From Isoptericola chiayiensis (GTDB lineage Bacteria > Actinomycetota > Actinomycetes > Actinomycetales > Cellulomonadaceae): a DNA stretch of 64,000 nt. The notes under the pieces were generated by a model. The model made no database searches and had not been told where the DNA came from. It saw nothing but the letters and a program-made list of their open reading frames with translations. Positions 1-9,048 of the stretch are shown here, piece by piece. The position numbers and the translations under genes are program-made. The stretch is from assembly GCF_013149805.1 (NCBI RefSeq), contig NZ_JABEZT010000001.1, positions 372,001 through 436,000 on the forward strand, in the 5' to 3' direction. Within the stretch, counting starts at the first letter, position 1. Every line of letters begins with the position of its first letter.

Positions 1-196
1 TGTCCCAGACATGAGCACCTGCACCTCGAGCGAGCACCGGCGCCATGCCTTCCGGGTACTGGTCGGAGGCACGCGCGTAGGTGTGCGCCCCGCCCGGAAC
101 GAGTTCGTGCAGGCGCGCTTGGGCGGCCGCCGAACGTTCGAGCCCGGCCCACGCAGGGCGGGCAGACGCCGTGTCGGATCCTACGTGCTGCGACAT
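1..196 (-). CDS. Class-III aminotransferase, N-terminal part (glutamate-1-semialdehyde aminotransferase-like), runs off the window
   Basis: The reverse strand opens with ATG at 196 and stays open to the window edge (65 codons seen). Residues 20-65 contain LHELVPGGAHTYARASDQYP and then a GAGAHVWD segment. This is the N-terminal signature of the glutamate-1-semialdehyde-2,1-aminomutase branch of PLP class-III aminotransferases. Members of this branch occur in polysaccharide clusters as well as in haem synthesis. The PLP lysine lies outside the window. The gene is divergent from the RmlC-like gene, and the 161-bp gap holds two copies of the cluster's TTTCAYCCG motif. The location suggests amino-sugar or sugar-side-chain chemistry rather than tetrapyrrole synthesis, which is inference. 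Confidence 0.72.
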   Translation of the reverse strand, partial: MSQHVGSDTASARPAWAGLERSAAAQARLHELVPGGAHTYARASDQYPEGMAPVLARGAGAHVWD

Positions 197-293
197 CGGC
201 TTCCCCTCGACGCGGTGGCTCCGGAGCCGCCCGGTCGGGCGCCCGCAGCCAGTCTGCTGCGCGTCACCGCAGGTCTGAACCCGCACGGCGGCA

Positions 294-324
294 TTTCATC
301 CGTGCCGCGGGCACTTTTCACCCG
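294..324. promoter_or_regulatory. Direct repeat TTTCAYCCG in the divergent EPS promoter region
   Basis: TTTCATCCG (294-302) and TTTCACCCG (316-324) are spaced 22 bp, about two helical turns. Read on the minus strand they are CGGRTGAAA. The same word occurs as a 21-bp direct repeat at 4518-4547 and in a palindrome at 15368-15381, the other two divergent intergenic regions of this cluster. A binding site for a shared regulator is plausible, but no regulator gene lies in the visible cluster. Confidence 0.4.
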
Positions 325-357
325 TGCGCGGGCCACGAGGTCGCCTAGCGTGAGGCC

Positions 358-909
358 GTGCACGTACGAGACACGAGCCTTCACGGTGTCCTCCTCCTCG
401 AACCCACACCGCACCGGGACGATCGCGGGCTCTTCACCCGGACGTTCGACGACGACACGGCGGCCCGGGCCGGTATCGACCCCAGGTCGTTCGTTCAGGA
501 CAGCCAGTCCCGGTCGCTGCGCGGTGTTGTGCGCGGACTCCACGGACGAGACGGCGCCGGCGAGTCAAAGCTGGTCAGAGTGGCGAACGGTGCGGTGCAC
601 GACGTGGTCGTCGACGCGCGGCCGAACTCACCGACCTTCGGCCGATGGGAGGCGTTCCTCCTCGACGACACGAACTTCCGCGTGCTGCACGTGCCACGTG
701 GATGCCTCCACGGCCACCAGACCCTGACGGTCACCGCGGACGTCTGCTACCGCATCGATTCCGAGCACGAACCGAGGGAGGACGTCGCCGTCCACTACAG
801 GGATCCGGACCTCGGCATCACATGGCCTGTCCCGGTGACGGTCGTCAGCGACCGTGACGCCGCCGCCGGCTCATGGGCACGGCTCGTCGAACGACTCACG
901 TCCCGCTGA
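358..909 (+). CDS. dTDP-4-dehydrorhamnose 3,5-epimerase-like (RmlC family) cupin
   Basis: The 183-residue product has the RmlC cupin layout. RGLH at 59-62 provides the expected catalytic His (H62), followed by KLVRV and the SPTFGRW strand. VPRGCLHG lies near 113-120, Y131 stands at the tyrosine-acid position, and DPDLGI (149-154) carries the Asp partner. RmlC enzymes epimerise C3/C5 of dTDP-4-keto-6-deoxyhexoses, and relatives make other deoxysugars. The start is GTG 358. The 3' end overlaps the convergent methyltransferase gene by 14 bp. No rmlA, rmlB or rmlD is visible, so the product need not be rhamnose. With two C-methyltransferase-like genes and an epimerase beside it, a branched deoxysugar is more likely (inference). 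Confidence 0.8.
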   Translation: MHVRDTSLHGVLLLEPTPHRDDRGLFTRTFDDDTAARAGIDPRSFVQDSQSRSLRGVVRGLHGRDGAGESKLVRVANGAVHDVVVDARPNSPTFGRWEAFLLDDTNFRVLHVPRGCLHGHQTLTVTADVCYRIDSEHEPREDVAVHYRDPDLGITWPVPVTVVSDRDAAAGSWARLVERLTSR

Positions 910-2101
910 GCGGAGGGACGACGAACGGTTCCGGCTCGGCGAGCACCCAGCGAGCGCCGGCGGCCTCGATCTGCGGGTAGGCCCGGCGGACCTCGTCGAG
1001 AAGGTCGGGTACGAAGAGCAGCACGTGATCGGGACGGAGCTCGGCGAACGCTTCGGGACCGACGATCGGCACTCGGGGCCGCCCGCTTCCCGGCATCGAC
1101 AGACCCCGTTTCGCCTCCGACGAGTCCACGACGGCCCGCACGTCCCGGACCGTGATCCCGGTGGCTGCGAAGAGTGACACTGCCCGTGAGGCCGCGCCAT
1201 ACCCGACGACGACCGAGTCACCACAACCGTCCAGCCAGGCTCGCAGGGCGGCCGTCGACGCCGTGACTCCCCGACCGAGCAGGGCGACAGCGGCGGGGTC
1301 CCGTACACCCAGGGCGGACTCGTCCTCCAGCGCCCGCTCTATGACGGAGCTGACCTCGGGCGGCACCGACGCCGCACGGACGGAAGCGGACCGGGCGAAC
1401 GCCAGAACCCATGTTCCGCCGTAGAGGGGGTATCGCCAGGCGCCGACGGGCGTCAGCTCGCTCGAGCGTGCCATCTCGACCGTCATCGTCACGGACAGGT
1501 AGGAGTAGTGGCCGTGGCGCAGCACATTCCACGTCCCGTCGCGCATGATCGTCGAGAGCGGATGGAGATGCAGGGCGAGGACACCCTCGGCAGACATCTC
1601 CCGGACCCGGCGAAGCCAGGCGGACCGCAGATCTGGCTCGTGCATCAGGCCCAAGGAGTCGACTACGAGGTCGGCCGGGCCGCCGCCCGCTACGACGACG
1701 CCGGGCACGGCGTCCCGGACGGGGGCCCACCACGAGCCGCCGTGCGGACTGCCGTGTTCCTCGACGCGCGCACCCCGCTCGACGAACCCCGCGCGCGTCA
1801 GATCGGCGACGGCCGCACGCGCCTGCGCGACGAGTGCCTCCGGCTCCACGCCACGCGGCTCGTCCGCGCGCGTCTCGTCTTCCTCGAGCTGCGCCAGCCC
1901 ACAACGGTCGCACAGCACCATTCGCAGCGGGAAGAGTGCGTCCTCCACGGGATCGGTGGCCGCAGGGAACCGGTCCGCCGGTGGCTGTGCACCCAGGTCG
2001 AGGACGACGCTGCCCTCCGCACCTCGGCACCATCGACAGCGCCAGGCAGGGCTGGGGCCGGAGCCGACGAACGAGCCACGCGGCCCGGCGCCGCTGTTCA
2101 C
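896..2101 (-). CDS. C-methyltransferase-fold protein with shortened SAM domain
   Basis: The 401-residue product is a paralogue of its upstream neighbour. An N-terminal four-Cys putative zinc site (C22/C25, C64/C67) and a C-terminal Rossmann-like domain (YGAASRAVSL) match the NDP-hexose C-methyltransferase family (TylC3/TcaB9 type). RHGHYSYLS replaces the usual YHEHYSYLS active-site stretch. The central SAM domain is much shorter than in the neighbour. The acidic strand and loop after motif I are missing, and motif I itself reads EEHGSPHGGSWW instead of an E..SNDGYLL pattern. It may bind SAM poorly or act as a partner subunit. The GTG start at 2101 overlaps the upstream TGA (GTGA), which indicates translational coupling. 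Confidence 0.72.
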   Translation of the reverse strand: MNSGAGPRGSFVGSGPSPAWRCRWCRGAEGSVVLDLGAQPPADRFPAATDPVEDALFPLRMVLCDRCGLAQLEEDETRADEPRGVEPEALVAQARAAVADLTRAGFVERGARVEEHGSPHGGSWWAPVRDAVPGVVVAGGGPADLVVDSLGLMHEPDLRSAWLRRVREMSAEGVLALHLHPLSTIMRDGTWNVLRHGHYSYLSVTMTVEMARSSELTPVGAWRYPLYGGTWVLAFARSASVRAASVPPEVSSVIERALEDESALGVRDPAAVALLGRGVTASTAALRAWLDGCGDSVVVGYGAASRAVSLFAATGITVRDVRAVVDSSEAKRGLSMPGSGRPRVPIVGPEAFAELRPDHVLLFVPDLLDEVRRAYPQIEAAGARWVLAEPEPFVVPPLSGT

Positions 2102-3387
2102 GTCCCCGGCTCGAAGACCTCGAGACGGGGAAGGAAGCACACCAGGCGGCCTCCCCACGTCGCGATGTGGGCCAGCTGAGCAGAGATCTCCTGGCGGAGG
2201 TTCCAGGGCATGACGACGACGAAGTCGGGCCGAGCCTCGTCGAGCGCTTCGGGCGGGAGGATCGGAAGGTGCGCCCCCGGGGTGAAGCGGCCGTGCTTGT
2301 AGGGGTTGCGGTCGACGGCAAACTCGATGAGGTCCGGGCGGATCCCGCAGTGGTTGAGCAGGGTGTTGCCCTTTCCCGGGGCCCCGTACGCCACGACGCG
2401 ACGACCTTCGCGGCGGGCTTCGAGCAAGAACCGCAAGACTTCGTCGCGCACGGAAGTGACCTGTTCGGCAAAGCCGGCATGGCCCTCGACGGTGTGCAGG
2501 CCGGCGTCGGCCTCGAGGCGCAGGACACGAGCCACCTCGGACGAGGGAGCGGGAGCGTGCTCGGACGGCGCCGACCATGTCCGGAGCGAACCGCCATGAC
2601 TCGCCAGCTCCTCGACGTCGACGACGGTGAGGCCGGCCGACTCGAGCACCCGTTGAGTCGTCAGCAGCGATAGATAGCTGTAATGCTCGTGATAGATCGT
2701 GTCGTACTCGTTCCCCTGCACCAGTCGCAGGAGGTGGGGGATCTCGATGCTCACCCGCCCTTCGTCGGCGACGAGAGCACGCAGCCCCCGGGCGAAGTCG
2801 ACGATGTCCGGCACGTGGGCGAACACGTTGTTCGCCACAACGAGGTCGGCCGGGCCGTGCGCCTCACGAGCCTTCGCCCCCGTCTGCTCACCGAGGAAGT
2901 CGACCTGCGTCGGCACGCCTCGCGCGACGGCAGCCTCGGCGACGTTGCTCGATGGCTCGATACCGAGACAGCGCATCCCCCGATCTACGACATGCTGGAG
3001 CAGATAGCCGTCGTTGCTGGCCACCTCCACCACGTATGACTCCTCCGGGGTCAGGCCCAGGCGTTCTACGGCGTCGTCGACGAAGCGGCGTGCATGCGCC
3101 ACCCAGGAGTCCGAGTAGGAGGAGAAGTACGCGTAGTCGTCGAAGATCTCCTCCGCGGGAACGTACGAAGGAAGCTGAACGAGCAGGCAGGACTCGCACA
3201 CCCGCACGTGGAGCGGGTAGAAGGTCTCCGGACCATCGACCTGATCGACGGTCGGGTAGCTCTCGCACAGGGGGGACAGGCCAAGGTCGACGAACGTCCG
3301 GCGCAGTGGATTGCCGCAGAGACGGCAAGGGGGCGCAGGGGCCAGAGCAGCGTCGATGGAAAGAGGGGCCTTCGTGGAGCCGGTCAC
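2098..3387 (-). CDS. SAM-dependent NDP-sugar C-methyltransferase
   Basis: The 429-residue product has the full three-part architecture of sugar C-methyltransferases. The zinc-binding N-terminus has C21/C24 and C64/C67. The class-I SAM domain begins with [13 protein letters not shown] (about 118-130) and carries YHEHYSYLS near 232-240. The C-terminal domain begins at [15 protein letters not shown]. The family transfers a methyl group to C3 (or C5) of a dTDP-4-keto-deoxysugar. ATG 3387 overlaps the stop of the upstream epimerase gene (ATGA), and the gene's own stop overlaps the next methyltransferase-like gene. The three genes form a coupled operon. The exact sugar substrate cannot be read from the sequence. 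Confidence 0.86.
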   Translation of the reverse strand: MTGSTKAPLSIDAALAPAPPCRLCGNPLRRTFVDLGLSPLCESYPTVDQVDGPETFYPLHVRVCESCLLVQLPSYVPAEEIFDDYAYFSSYSDSWVAHARRFVDDAVERLGLTPEESYVVEVASNDGYLLQHVVDRGMRCLGIEPSSNVAEAAVARGVPTQVDFLGEQTGAKAREAHGPADLVVANNVFAHVPDIVDFARGLRALVADEGRVSIEIPHLLRLVQGNEYDTIYHEHYSYLSLLTTQRVLESAGLTVVDVEELASHGGSLRTWSAPSEHAPAPSSEVARVLRLEADAGLHTVEGHAGFAEQVTSVRDEVLRFLLEARREGRRVVAYGAPGKGNTLLNHCGIRPDLIEFAVDRNPYKHGRFTPGAHLPILPPEALDEARPDFVVVMPWNLRQEISAQLAHIATWGGRLVCFLPRLEVFEPGT

Positions 3388-4415
3388 GCCTTCACCACGG
3401 CCCGCAGCGTGCCCAGGTCGAGCTCTCCGGACTCGGAAAGCGCGCGGATCCGCTCAAGACGAACGAAGCGCTCCCCTTCGAAGTCTGGAGCGGAGAGCCC
3501 GTGGCGATGCGCAGCGTCCCAGATCTCCTGGATACCGTCCGGTACCGTCCACCGCGGCGACGCCCCGGGCAACTCCTCGCGGATCCGCGAGAACTCGACC
3601 CGGTAGTTGCGTGCATCCGCTCCGGCGCCAGGCGCAAAGGTCACCGGGCGCCTCGTGATCCTGCTGACCTGTTCGGCGACCGTTCGGATCTGAACGACGT
3701 CCTCGTCCCGGCCGACGTTGTACGCACGGTCGTGCACGATCTCCCGCGGAGCCTCGAGGGCTGCGAGGAACGCCCGGGAGATGTCCTCCACGTGCACCAG
3801 CGGCCTCCACGGGCTCCCGTCCGACTGCAGTCGCACCTCGCCCCGAGTGAACGCGGCGCCTGTCAGGTTGTTGACCACGATGTCGGCACGCAGCCGCGGC
3901 GACGAGCCGTAGGCCGTGGCGTTGCGGAGGTAGGTCGGGGAGAAGCTCGCCGTGGCGAGCTCCGAGATGCCCTCCTCCGCGCGGACCTTCGACTCCCCGT
4001 ACGGCGTGACGGGGTGGAACGACGAGTTCTCGTCCACAGGGGCGTCACCGGCGGCGCCGTACAGCGAGCACGACGAGGAGAAGAGGAACCTCGACACACC
4101 TGCCTCGCGTGAGGCCCTGGCCATGTTCACCGCGCCATCGGTGTTCACGGAGAATGTGGCCTCCGGGTTGAGGTGGCCGAGCGGATCGTTCGAGATCGCC
4201 GCGAGGTGCACGACGGCGTCGAACCCCTCGAGGTCGTCGGGTCGCACGTCCCGCACGTCCCCGGTCCGCTGCTCGTAGCCTTGCACCGGAGGCCCGAAGT
4301 CGCACCCGTCGTACCAGCCGGCATCGAGCCCGACGACCTCGTGGCCCGCCGCCTGAAGCAGAGGTACCAGCACGGCACCGATGTACCCCCGATCACCATC
4401 GACGAGCACCCGCAT
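3384..4415 (-). CDS. NAD-dependent nucleotide-sugar epimerase/dehydratase (extended SDR)
   Basis: The 343-residue product starts [16 protein letters not shown], a GxxGxxG NAD-binding loop at residues 7-13. It continues with DVRD, a Ser-Ser-Ser catalytic strand (SSSCSLYG) and YGESK, the YxxxK active site. This is the UDP-glucose epimerase/dTDP-hexose dehydratase fold. It leads the leftward operon with the two methyltransferase-like genes, so it probably supplies or finishes the deoxysugar. ATG 4415 was chosen because GAGGAGG stands 7 bp upstream and the Rossmann strand begins at residue 1. Whether the reaction is epimerisation, dehydration or reduction cannot be told. Confidence 0.85.
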   Translation of the reverse strand: MRVLVDGDRGYIGAVLVPLLQAAGHEVVGLDAGWYDGCDFGPPVQGYEQRTGDVRDVRPDDLEGFDAVVHLAAISNDPLGHLNPEATFSVNTDGAVNMARASREAGVSRFLFSSSCSLYGAAGDAPVDENSSFHPVTPYGESKVRAEEGISELATASFSPTYLRNATAYGSSPRLRADIVVNNLTGAAFTRGEVRLQSDGSPWRPLVHVEDISRAFLAALEAPREIVHDRAYNVGRDEDVVQIRTVAEQVSRITRRPVTFAPGAGADARNYRVEFSRIREELPGASPRWTVPDGIQEIWDAAHRHGLSAPDFEGERFVRLERIRALSESGELDLGTLRAVVKA

Positions 4416-4517
4416 CTCTTGCCTCCTCGGCGTCAGTGGCTCTCGACGTCTCCCAGAGCGACGAGCAGGGCCGACTCGACGGTACCCAGCACCCCTGCTC
4501 CAGGGAGAGGCCGGGAG

Positions 4518-4547
4518 CGGGTGAAAGATCGGACCGAGCGGGTGATA
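4518..4547. promoter_or_regulatory. Direct repeat CGGGTGAWA between the two EPS operons
   Basis: CGGGTGAAA (4518-4526) and CGGGTGATA (4539-4547) are spaced 21 bp in the divergent gap between the epimerase operon (leftward) and the GT operon (rightward). AGTGCC follows the second copy. The same GTGCC follows the minus-strand copy of the motif at 316-324. Confidence 0.4.
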
Positions 4548-4598
4548 GTGCCAGGCGAACATTTCGCCCCGCCGGCAGATCGACCAGGATCGTTGCCC

Positions 4599-6590
4599 AT
4601 GAGGGTCCTGCGGGTGTCGCACAGCGCGGTCGTCGATGCCTGGCGTGAACGAGAGCGCGAGCTCCGGCGTCGCGGGGTAGAGGTGACCCTGCTGTCTGCG
4701 CGGCGCTGGGACGAAGGCGGTCGCGAGGTCCGCCTCGTGCCGCACCCGGACGAAGTGGTGGTCGGCGTGCGAACGTGGGGCTCGCACCCCGCGCTGTTCG
4801 TCTACGACCCGATCCCTATCTGGCACGCCCTGGGGCGCCCGCATGATGTCCTCGACCTGCACGAGGAGCCGTTCGCCGTCGCCACCGCCGAGGTGCTGCT
4901 GCTCGCGCTGGCACGACGCGCGGTCGATCGATTGCGCGGCCGCAACACACCGCAGCACCCCTTCGTCGTCTACAGCGCTCAAAACCTTCACAAGCGGTAC
5001 CCGCCGCCCTTCCGCTGGATCGAGAGGCGCGTCCTGCGTCGTGCGGCGGCGATCCAGGTCTGCAACCGCGATGCGAGGGAGATCCTTCTGGACAAGGGGG
5101 CCCGCGGGACGGTCGAGGTCATCCCGCTAGGGGTGGACCTCGGCGTCTTCACTCCCGTCGATAGGCCGCGCCCGAGGCAACGTGCCCTCGTCGGGTACGC
5201 GGGTCGGCTCGCACCGCACAAGGGTGTGGACGTCCTCCTCGAGGCGATCGCCCTCGACCCCGGCCTGGACCTTGCCATCGCAGGAGCCGGGCCGGCACAG
5301 GATGAGCTCCGCAAGCGGTCCGGCGAGCTCGGCCTCACCCATCGGGTCAGGTTCCAGGGCTCTCTGGGCGGCGCCGAGCTCGTCGAGTTCTTCCGGTCGA
5401 TCGACGTGCTCGCCGTCCCGTCTCGAACCACGAGGGGTTGGGTCGAGCAGTTCGGGCGGGTCGCGATCGAGGCTATGGCATGTGGGACTCCGGTGGTGGC
5501 GAGCAGGTCCGGGGCATTGCCCGACGTCGTCGGTGGCGCTGGGCTCCTGGTGCCCCCCGAGGACCCACGGGCGCTCACCGCCGCGTTGCGCAAGGCCACC
5601 GAGCCGGCGACCGCCGTACGTCTGCGCGCCAGCGGCGCGGAGCGTGCGGCGGAGTGCGCCTGGCCCGTCGTGGCGGCGCGGCTCGCCGCACTCTACGGCG
5701 CCGCCACGGCAGCGCCGCAGGAGTGTGACGAGGACCGGCCACCGGCCGAGGCGCTTGTCGTGGCCTACGGTTCGCCGGAACTTCTCAGACGTGCCTTGGC
5801 ACCGATCACCGGGAAGCTGCCGATCACCGTGGTGGACAACTCCAGTGACCCTCAGGTCCGAGAGATCACGAAACTAGCCGGTGGGCGGTATCTGGATCCG
5901 GGCCGCAACGGCGGCTTCGCGGCCGGCGTCAACCACGGTCTGGCTAACCTCCAACATCCGGGGCGCGACGTGCTGCTGCTCAACCCTGACGCCGCCATCA
6001 GCCCGGACGGCGTCCGTGCGTTGCAGGACGCCCTGCACTCGACCCCGCGCACCGCGAGCGTCGGTCCCGCCCAGGTGGACCCCGCGGGTGCGGCGGCGCG
6101 CGTGGAGTGGCCATTCCCCCATCCCTGGTCGGCATGGTCCGAGGCACTCGGGATCGATGTGCTCCGGCGTGCCGTCGGCCTGGCCGCACACGGTGGACGC
6201 CGGGCGACGTACGTCGTGGGATCGGTCCTGCTGCTGCACCCGGACGCCATCGACGACGTCGGGGCGTTCGACGAGGAGTTCTTCCTCTACTCCGAGGAGA
6301 CGGACTGGGCCTACCGGGCGCACCAGCGTGGATGGTCCCACCGGCTGATCACCGATGTCGTCGCACTCCACGTCGGAGGGGCGACGAGCTCTGACAGCCT
6401 GCAACGCGAGAGGTGGGTCCGCGCTTCGCAGGAGCGTTACTGGCGCAAGCACTACGGGACGACCGGATGGCACGTCGCGCGGGCTGGTGGCGCGGTCGGC
6501 GCGTCGATCCGCGCGATGGCCCCGGGCTCGGACCGGCGCGCCGCCGCTCGGCGGCGTCTGGGGCTCCTGGTCCACGGGGCGGCGGGATGA
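4599..6590 (+). CDS. Two-domain glycosyltransferase: GT4 fused to GT2
   Basis: The 663-residue product carries two transferases. Residues 1-370 are a GT-B fold GT4 enzyme with the [10 protein letters not shown] nucleotide-sugar site (283-292) and GAGPAQDEL. Residues about 385-650 are a GT-A fold GT2 enzyme of the rhamnosyltransferase type, with VVDNSSD (411-417), [16 protein letters not shown] (461-465, the DXD-like metal site) and [14 protein letters not shown] (557-570). The fusion would add two consecutive sugars to a repeat unit on the cytoplasmic face. ATG 4599 was chosen because the GT4 first strand (RVLRVSHSA) starts immediately after it. The stop overlaps the polymerase start (ATGA). 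Confidence 0.85.
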   Translation: MRVLRVSHSAVVDAWRERERELRRRGVEVTLLSARRWDEGGREVRLVPHPDEVVVGVRTWGSHPALFVYDPIPIWHALGRPHDVLDLHEEPFAVATAEVLLLALARRAVDRLRGRNTPQHPFVVYSAQNLHKRYPPPFRWIERRVLRRAAAIQVCNRDAREILLDKGARGTVEVIPLGVDLGVFTPVDRPRPRQRALVGYAGRLAPHKGVDVLLEAIALDPGLDLAIAGAGPAQDELRKRSGELGLTHRVRFQGSLGGAELVEFFRSIDVLAVPSRTTRGWVEQFGRVAIEAMACGTPVVASRSGALPDVVGGAGLLVPPEDPRALTAALRKATEPATAVRLRASGAERAAECAWPVVAARLAALYGAATAAPQECDEDRPPAEALVVAYGSPELLRRALAPITGKLPITVVDNSSDPQVREITKLAGGRYLDPGRNGGFAAGVNHGLANLQHPGRDVLLLNPDAAISPDGVRALQDALHSTPRTASVGPAQVDPAGAAARVEWPFPHPWSAWSEALGIDVLRRAVGLAAHGGRRATYVVGSVLLLHPDAIDDVGAFDEEFFLYSEETDWAYRAHQRGWSHRLITDVVALHVGGATSSDSLQRERWVRASQERYWRKHYGTTGWHVARAGGAVGASIRAMAPGSDRRAAARRRLGLLVHGAAG

Positions 6591-7924
6591 TCCCGCCTTC
6601 CTCGCGCGCCCTGCCGCGGGGGGCCCGGACGGCGCTGCTGATCTGCGTCGTCGCGGCCAGCCTCGCTCTGATCGGCCTCCTCGTCGTCGTCGCGCCGGCT
6701 CTCGCCGTGGTCGCCGCGGTGTTGCTGATGCTGGTCGGCGTCACGGTGTACGAACCGGTCGCGCTCCCCGTCCTCGCCATGCCGCTCTTCGTCATCGTCG
6801 AGCGGGTCGGAGCAGGCGGTGTCGACCTCTCACTGAGCGACTTCGCCTTCTTCGGCGCGTTCTGGTTCGCGGTGTTTCTCGGACCGCGCCCCTTCAGCCC
6901 GGCCATGCGGAACATGCTGTGGCTGAGTGCGGTCTACCAGGCTGCGACACTCTTCACGGTGCTCGTCAATCCCTATCTCGCCAACACCGTCGAGTGGTTT
7001 CACGCCTGGCTGCTCGTCGGTGGCGCACTGGTCGTCGGGTGGGCCGTCGGCCGGTCCGGGCACGCCGCGCTCGGCCTGACCCTCCTCGTGGGCGCCTGTC
7101 TCGTGATCGCTGGGCTCACCCTGGTCTTCGGAGCGCTGCAGTTCTCCCAGGGAAACACCGGACCGGTCTACCTCCACTGGCCCTTCGGGATGCACAAGAA
7201 CTTCATCGGCACCCTCCTCGCCTCCGCCGCCGCCATCGTCTACGCACGCCCGCCCTGGATGAACTGGCCCCTCTGGGTGAGCTATGCGTCGTTCGGCGCC
7301 CTCACCCTCGCGGTAGCCGCCACACAGGCGCGGCAGGCCTACATCGGCCTCGCTGTGGCCGTGGTGATCATTCTTTTCCGCCGACACCAGAAGGTCCGGC
7401 ACACCCCGTGGATCCTCGCGCCGGTCGTCGTCGCGTGCGTCGCGGTACTGACACTGGTCCAGGAACAGGTGGCCGAAGGCAACTCCTTCAACTCAACCTA
7501 CCAGCGCCTGACCTGGTTCGAGCAGGCGATCGAGGTCTGGCAGCACCAGCCGGTCGTCGGCGTCGGCCTGCGTTGGTGGACCACGGGTGAGTTCTACTCG
7601 TTCCAACCTCCGAACGCTGAGCTCGAGGTCCTCAGCTCGACGGGCATCGTCGGTCTCGTCGCCTTCCTCGTGCTGCAGTTCGGCGGGCTCATGGTCCTGT
7701 GGCGCGTGCGTCCCGACTACGGGACGGTGGCCTTCGCGATCCTTGCCTCACGCCTCGTTCAGGGCCAACTCGACCTGTTCTGGGTCGCCGTGAGCGTCTC
7801 TGTCCCGTACGTGATCGCCGGGGTCTGCCTCGGTGCAGCAGCCCGGGCCGACGCCGAGGAGCGATCCGTCGAGGCCGCTCCGCCTGAAGCTCGGCACGCG
7901 CCGCTCACGGGGAGCAGGACATGA
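6587..7924 (+). CDS. Wzy/O-antigen-ligase-like polysaccharide polymerase
   Basis: The 445-residue protein is strongly hydrophobic with about ten predicted membrane spans. It has a large loop near residues 290-350 and the Wzy_C/WaaL-type features TQARQAYIGL and WQHQPVVGVGLRWW followed by NAELEVLSSTGIVG, where the G-x-G-x..N..E pattern is typical. Such proteins polymerise lipid-linked repeat units or ligate glycans outside the membrane. The gene sits in the rightward GT operon with 4-bp overlaps on both sides. It is the only polymerase candidate in the cluster. No Wzx flippase is visible here, so one presumably lies beyond the window. Confidence 0.8.
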   Translation: MIPPSSRALPRGARTALLICVVAASLALIGLLVVVAPALAVVAAVLLMLVGVTVYEPVALPVLAMPLFVIVERVGAGGVDLSLSDFAFFGAFWFAVFLGPRPFSPAMRNMLWLSAVYQAATLFTVLVNPYLANTVEWFHAWLLVGGALVVGWAVGRSGHAALGLTLLVGACLVIAGLTLVFGALQFSQGNTGPVYLHWPFGMHKNFIGTLLASAAAIVYARPPWMNWPLWVSYASFGALTLAVAATQARQAYIGLAVAVVIILFRRHQKVRHTPWILAPVVVACVAVLTLVQEQVAEGNSFNSTYQRLTWFEQAIEVWQHQPVVGVGLRWWTTGEFYSFQPPNAELEVLSSTGIVGLVAFLVLQFGGLMVLWRVRPDYGTVAFAILASRLVQGQLDLFWVAVSVSVPYVIAGVCLGAAARADAEERSVEAAPPEARHAPLTGSRT

Positions 7925-9048
7925 TCGTCGTCCAGATCTGCCCCGAGATCGGACCGGGAACGGGCGTGGGAGGAGTCGCTGCCGAGCTCGAGTCGGCGTG
8001 GGACCGGGCTGGAGTGGAGACCAAGCGCTTCACCCTCGAGGACAGCTGGGGCGGGTGGATTCCGGCCCCGTCGACGAGCATCGGCGGCCGCCTCGCCCTG
8101 CTCGCACGAGTGGTCTGGTTCTCGACGGTCGGCACGGTGCTCGCTCGGCGCTACTGCCGGTCTATACCCGGGTCCGTCTCCATCTGCCACAACGACGCCC
8201 TCGCTGGTGACGCTTACGTCAACCATGGGCTGGTCCAGGTGGCGATGCGCGGCCGGGGGCATGCTAGGTGGAGGCTCGCGCGCAATCCAATGCACCTCTT
8301 CGTTCTGGGCCGGGACGCGATCCGCTACCGGTTCGGCGTCCACCGGGTCGTGGTCAACCTCAGCCCGACCGAGGACGATCTGCTGCACGACCTGCATCCC
8401 GGCCTCCGCACGACGACGGCAGTCATCGGCAACGGCGTGGACCTGGATCGCTTCCGGCCCCCGACTCCGGAGCAGAGGAAGGCCGCCCGGGACCGCTACG
8501 GCTTCGGCCCCGGTCAGCGCGTCGTGCTGTTCGTCGGCAACGAGCACGACCGCAAGGGACTTCCCGCGCTCCTCGACGCGATCCCGCAGACCGGTGCCCA
8601 TCTGCTCGTCGTGGGCGGTGACGCGCAGATGGTGAGCGTTGCCCGACGTCACGCCGAGACATCGGGCATCACCGACCGATGCGTCTTCACCGGTCCCGAG
8701 AGCGACGTGGTCACGGCCTTCCACGCCTCCGACGCCTTGTGCCTCCCCAGCGCCTACGAGTCTTTCGGGCTGGTGTACCTCGAAGCACTCGCTGCCGGCC
8801 TTCCCGTCGTCGCGACACCCGTGGGGGTCGTGCCGGAGGTGGTCATTCCCTCGACCGGGCGCATGGTCTCCCCCGCGCCGGAATCCGTGGCGCGGGGGCT
8901 GACGGAGGTCCTTGAGCTGGATCCCACAGAGGTCCGCGAGGCGACTCGCCGCATGGCCGAACGGTGGTCATGGAACACCGTGGCAACCCGATACCTGGAG
9001 GTTCTGTCCGCGTCGTCGCGCGACGGGCGCCGCGAGGGAGCAGCATGA
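7921..9048 (+). CDS. GT4-family glycosyltransferase
   Basis: The 375-residue GT-B protein has an N-terminal MIVVQICPEIGPGTGVGGVA acceptor-domain loop, VIGNGVDLDRF at the domain junction, FVGNEHDRKGL opening the nucleotide-binding domain, and ESFGLVYLEALAAGLPVVAT as the E-x7-E motif. It probably adds one hexose to the lipid-linked repeat unit in the cytoplasm. The donor and acceptor are unknown. It is translationally coupled to its neighbours (ATGA at 7921 and 9045). Confidence 0.85.
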   Translation: MIVVQICPEIGPGTGVGGVAAELESAWDRAGVETKRFTLEDSWGGWIPAPSTSIGGRLALLARVVWFSTVGTVLARRYCRSIPGSVSICHNDALAGDAYVNHGLVQVAMRGRGHARWRLARNPMHLFVLGRDAIRYRFGVHRVVVNLSPTEDDLLHDLHPGLRTTTAVIGNGVDLDRFRPPTPEQRKAARDRYGFGPGQRVVLFVGNEHDRKGLPALLDAIPQTGAHLLVVGGDAQMVSVARRHAETSGITDRCVFTGPESDVVTAFHASDALCLPSAYESFGLVYLEALAAGLPVVATPVGVVPEVVIPSTGRMVSPAPESVARGLTEVLELDPTEVREATRRMAERWSWNTVATRYLEVLSASSRDGRREGAA

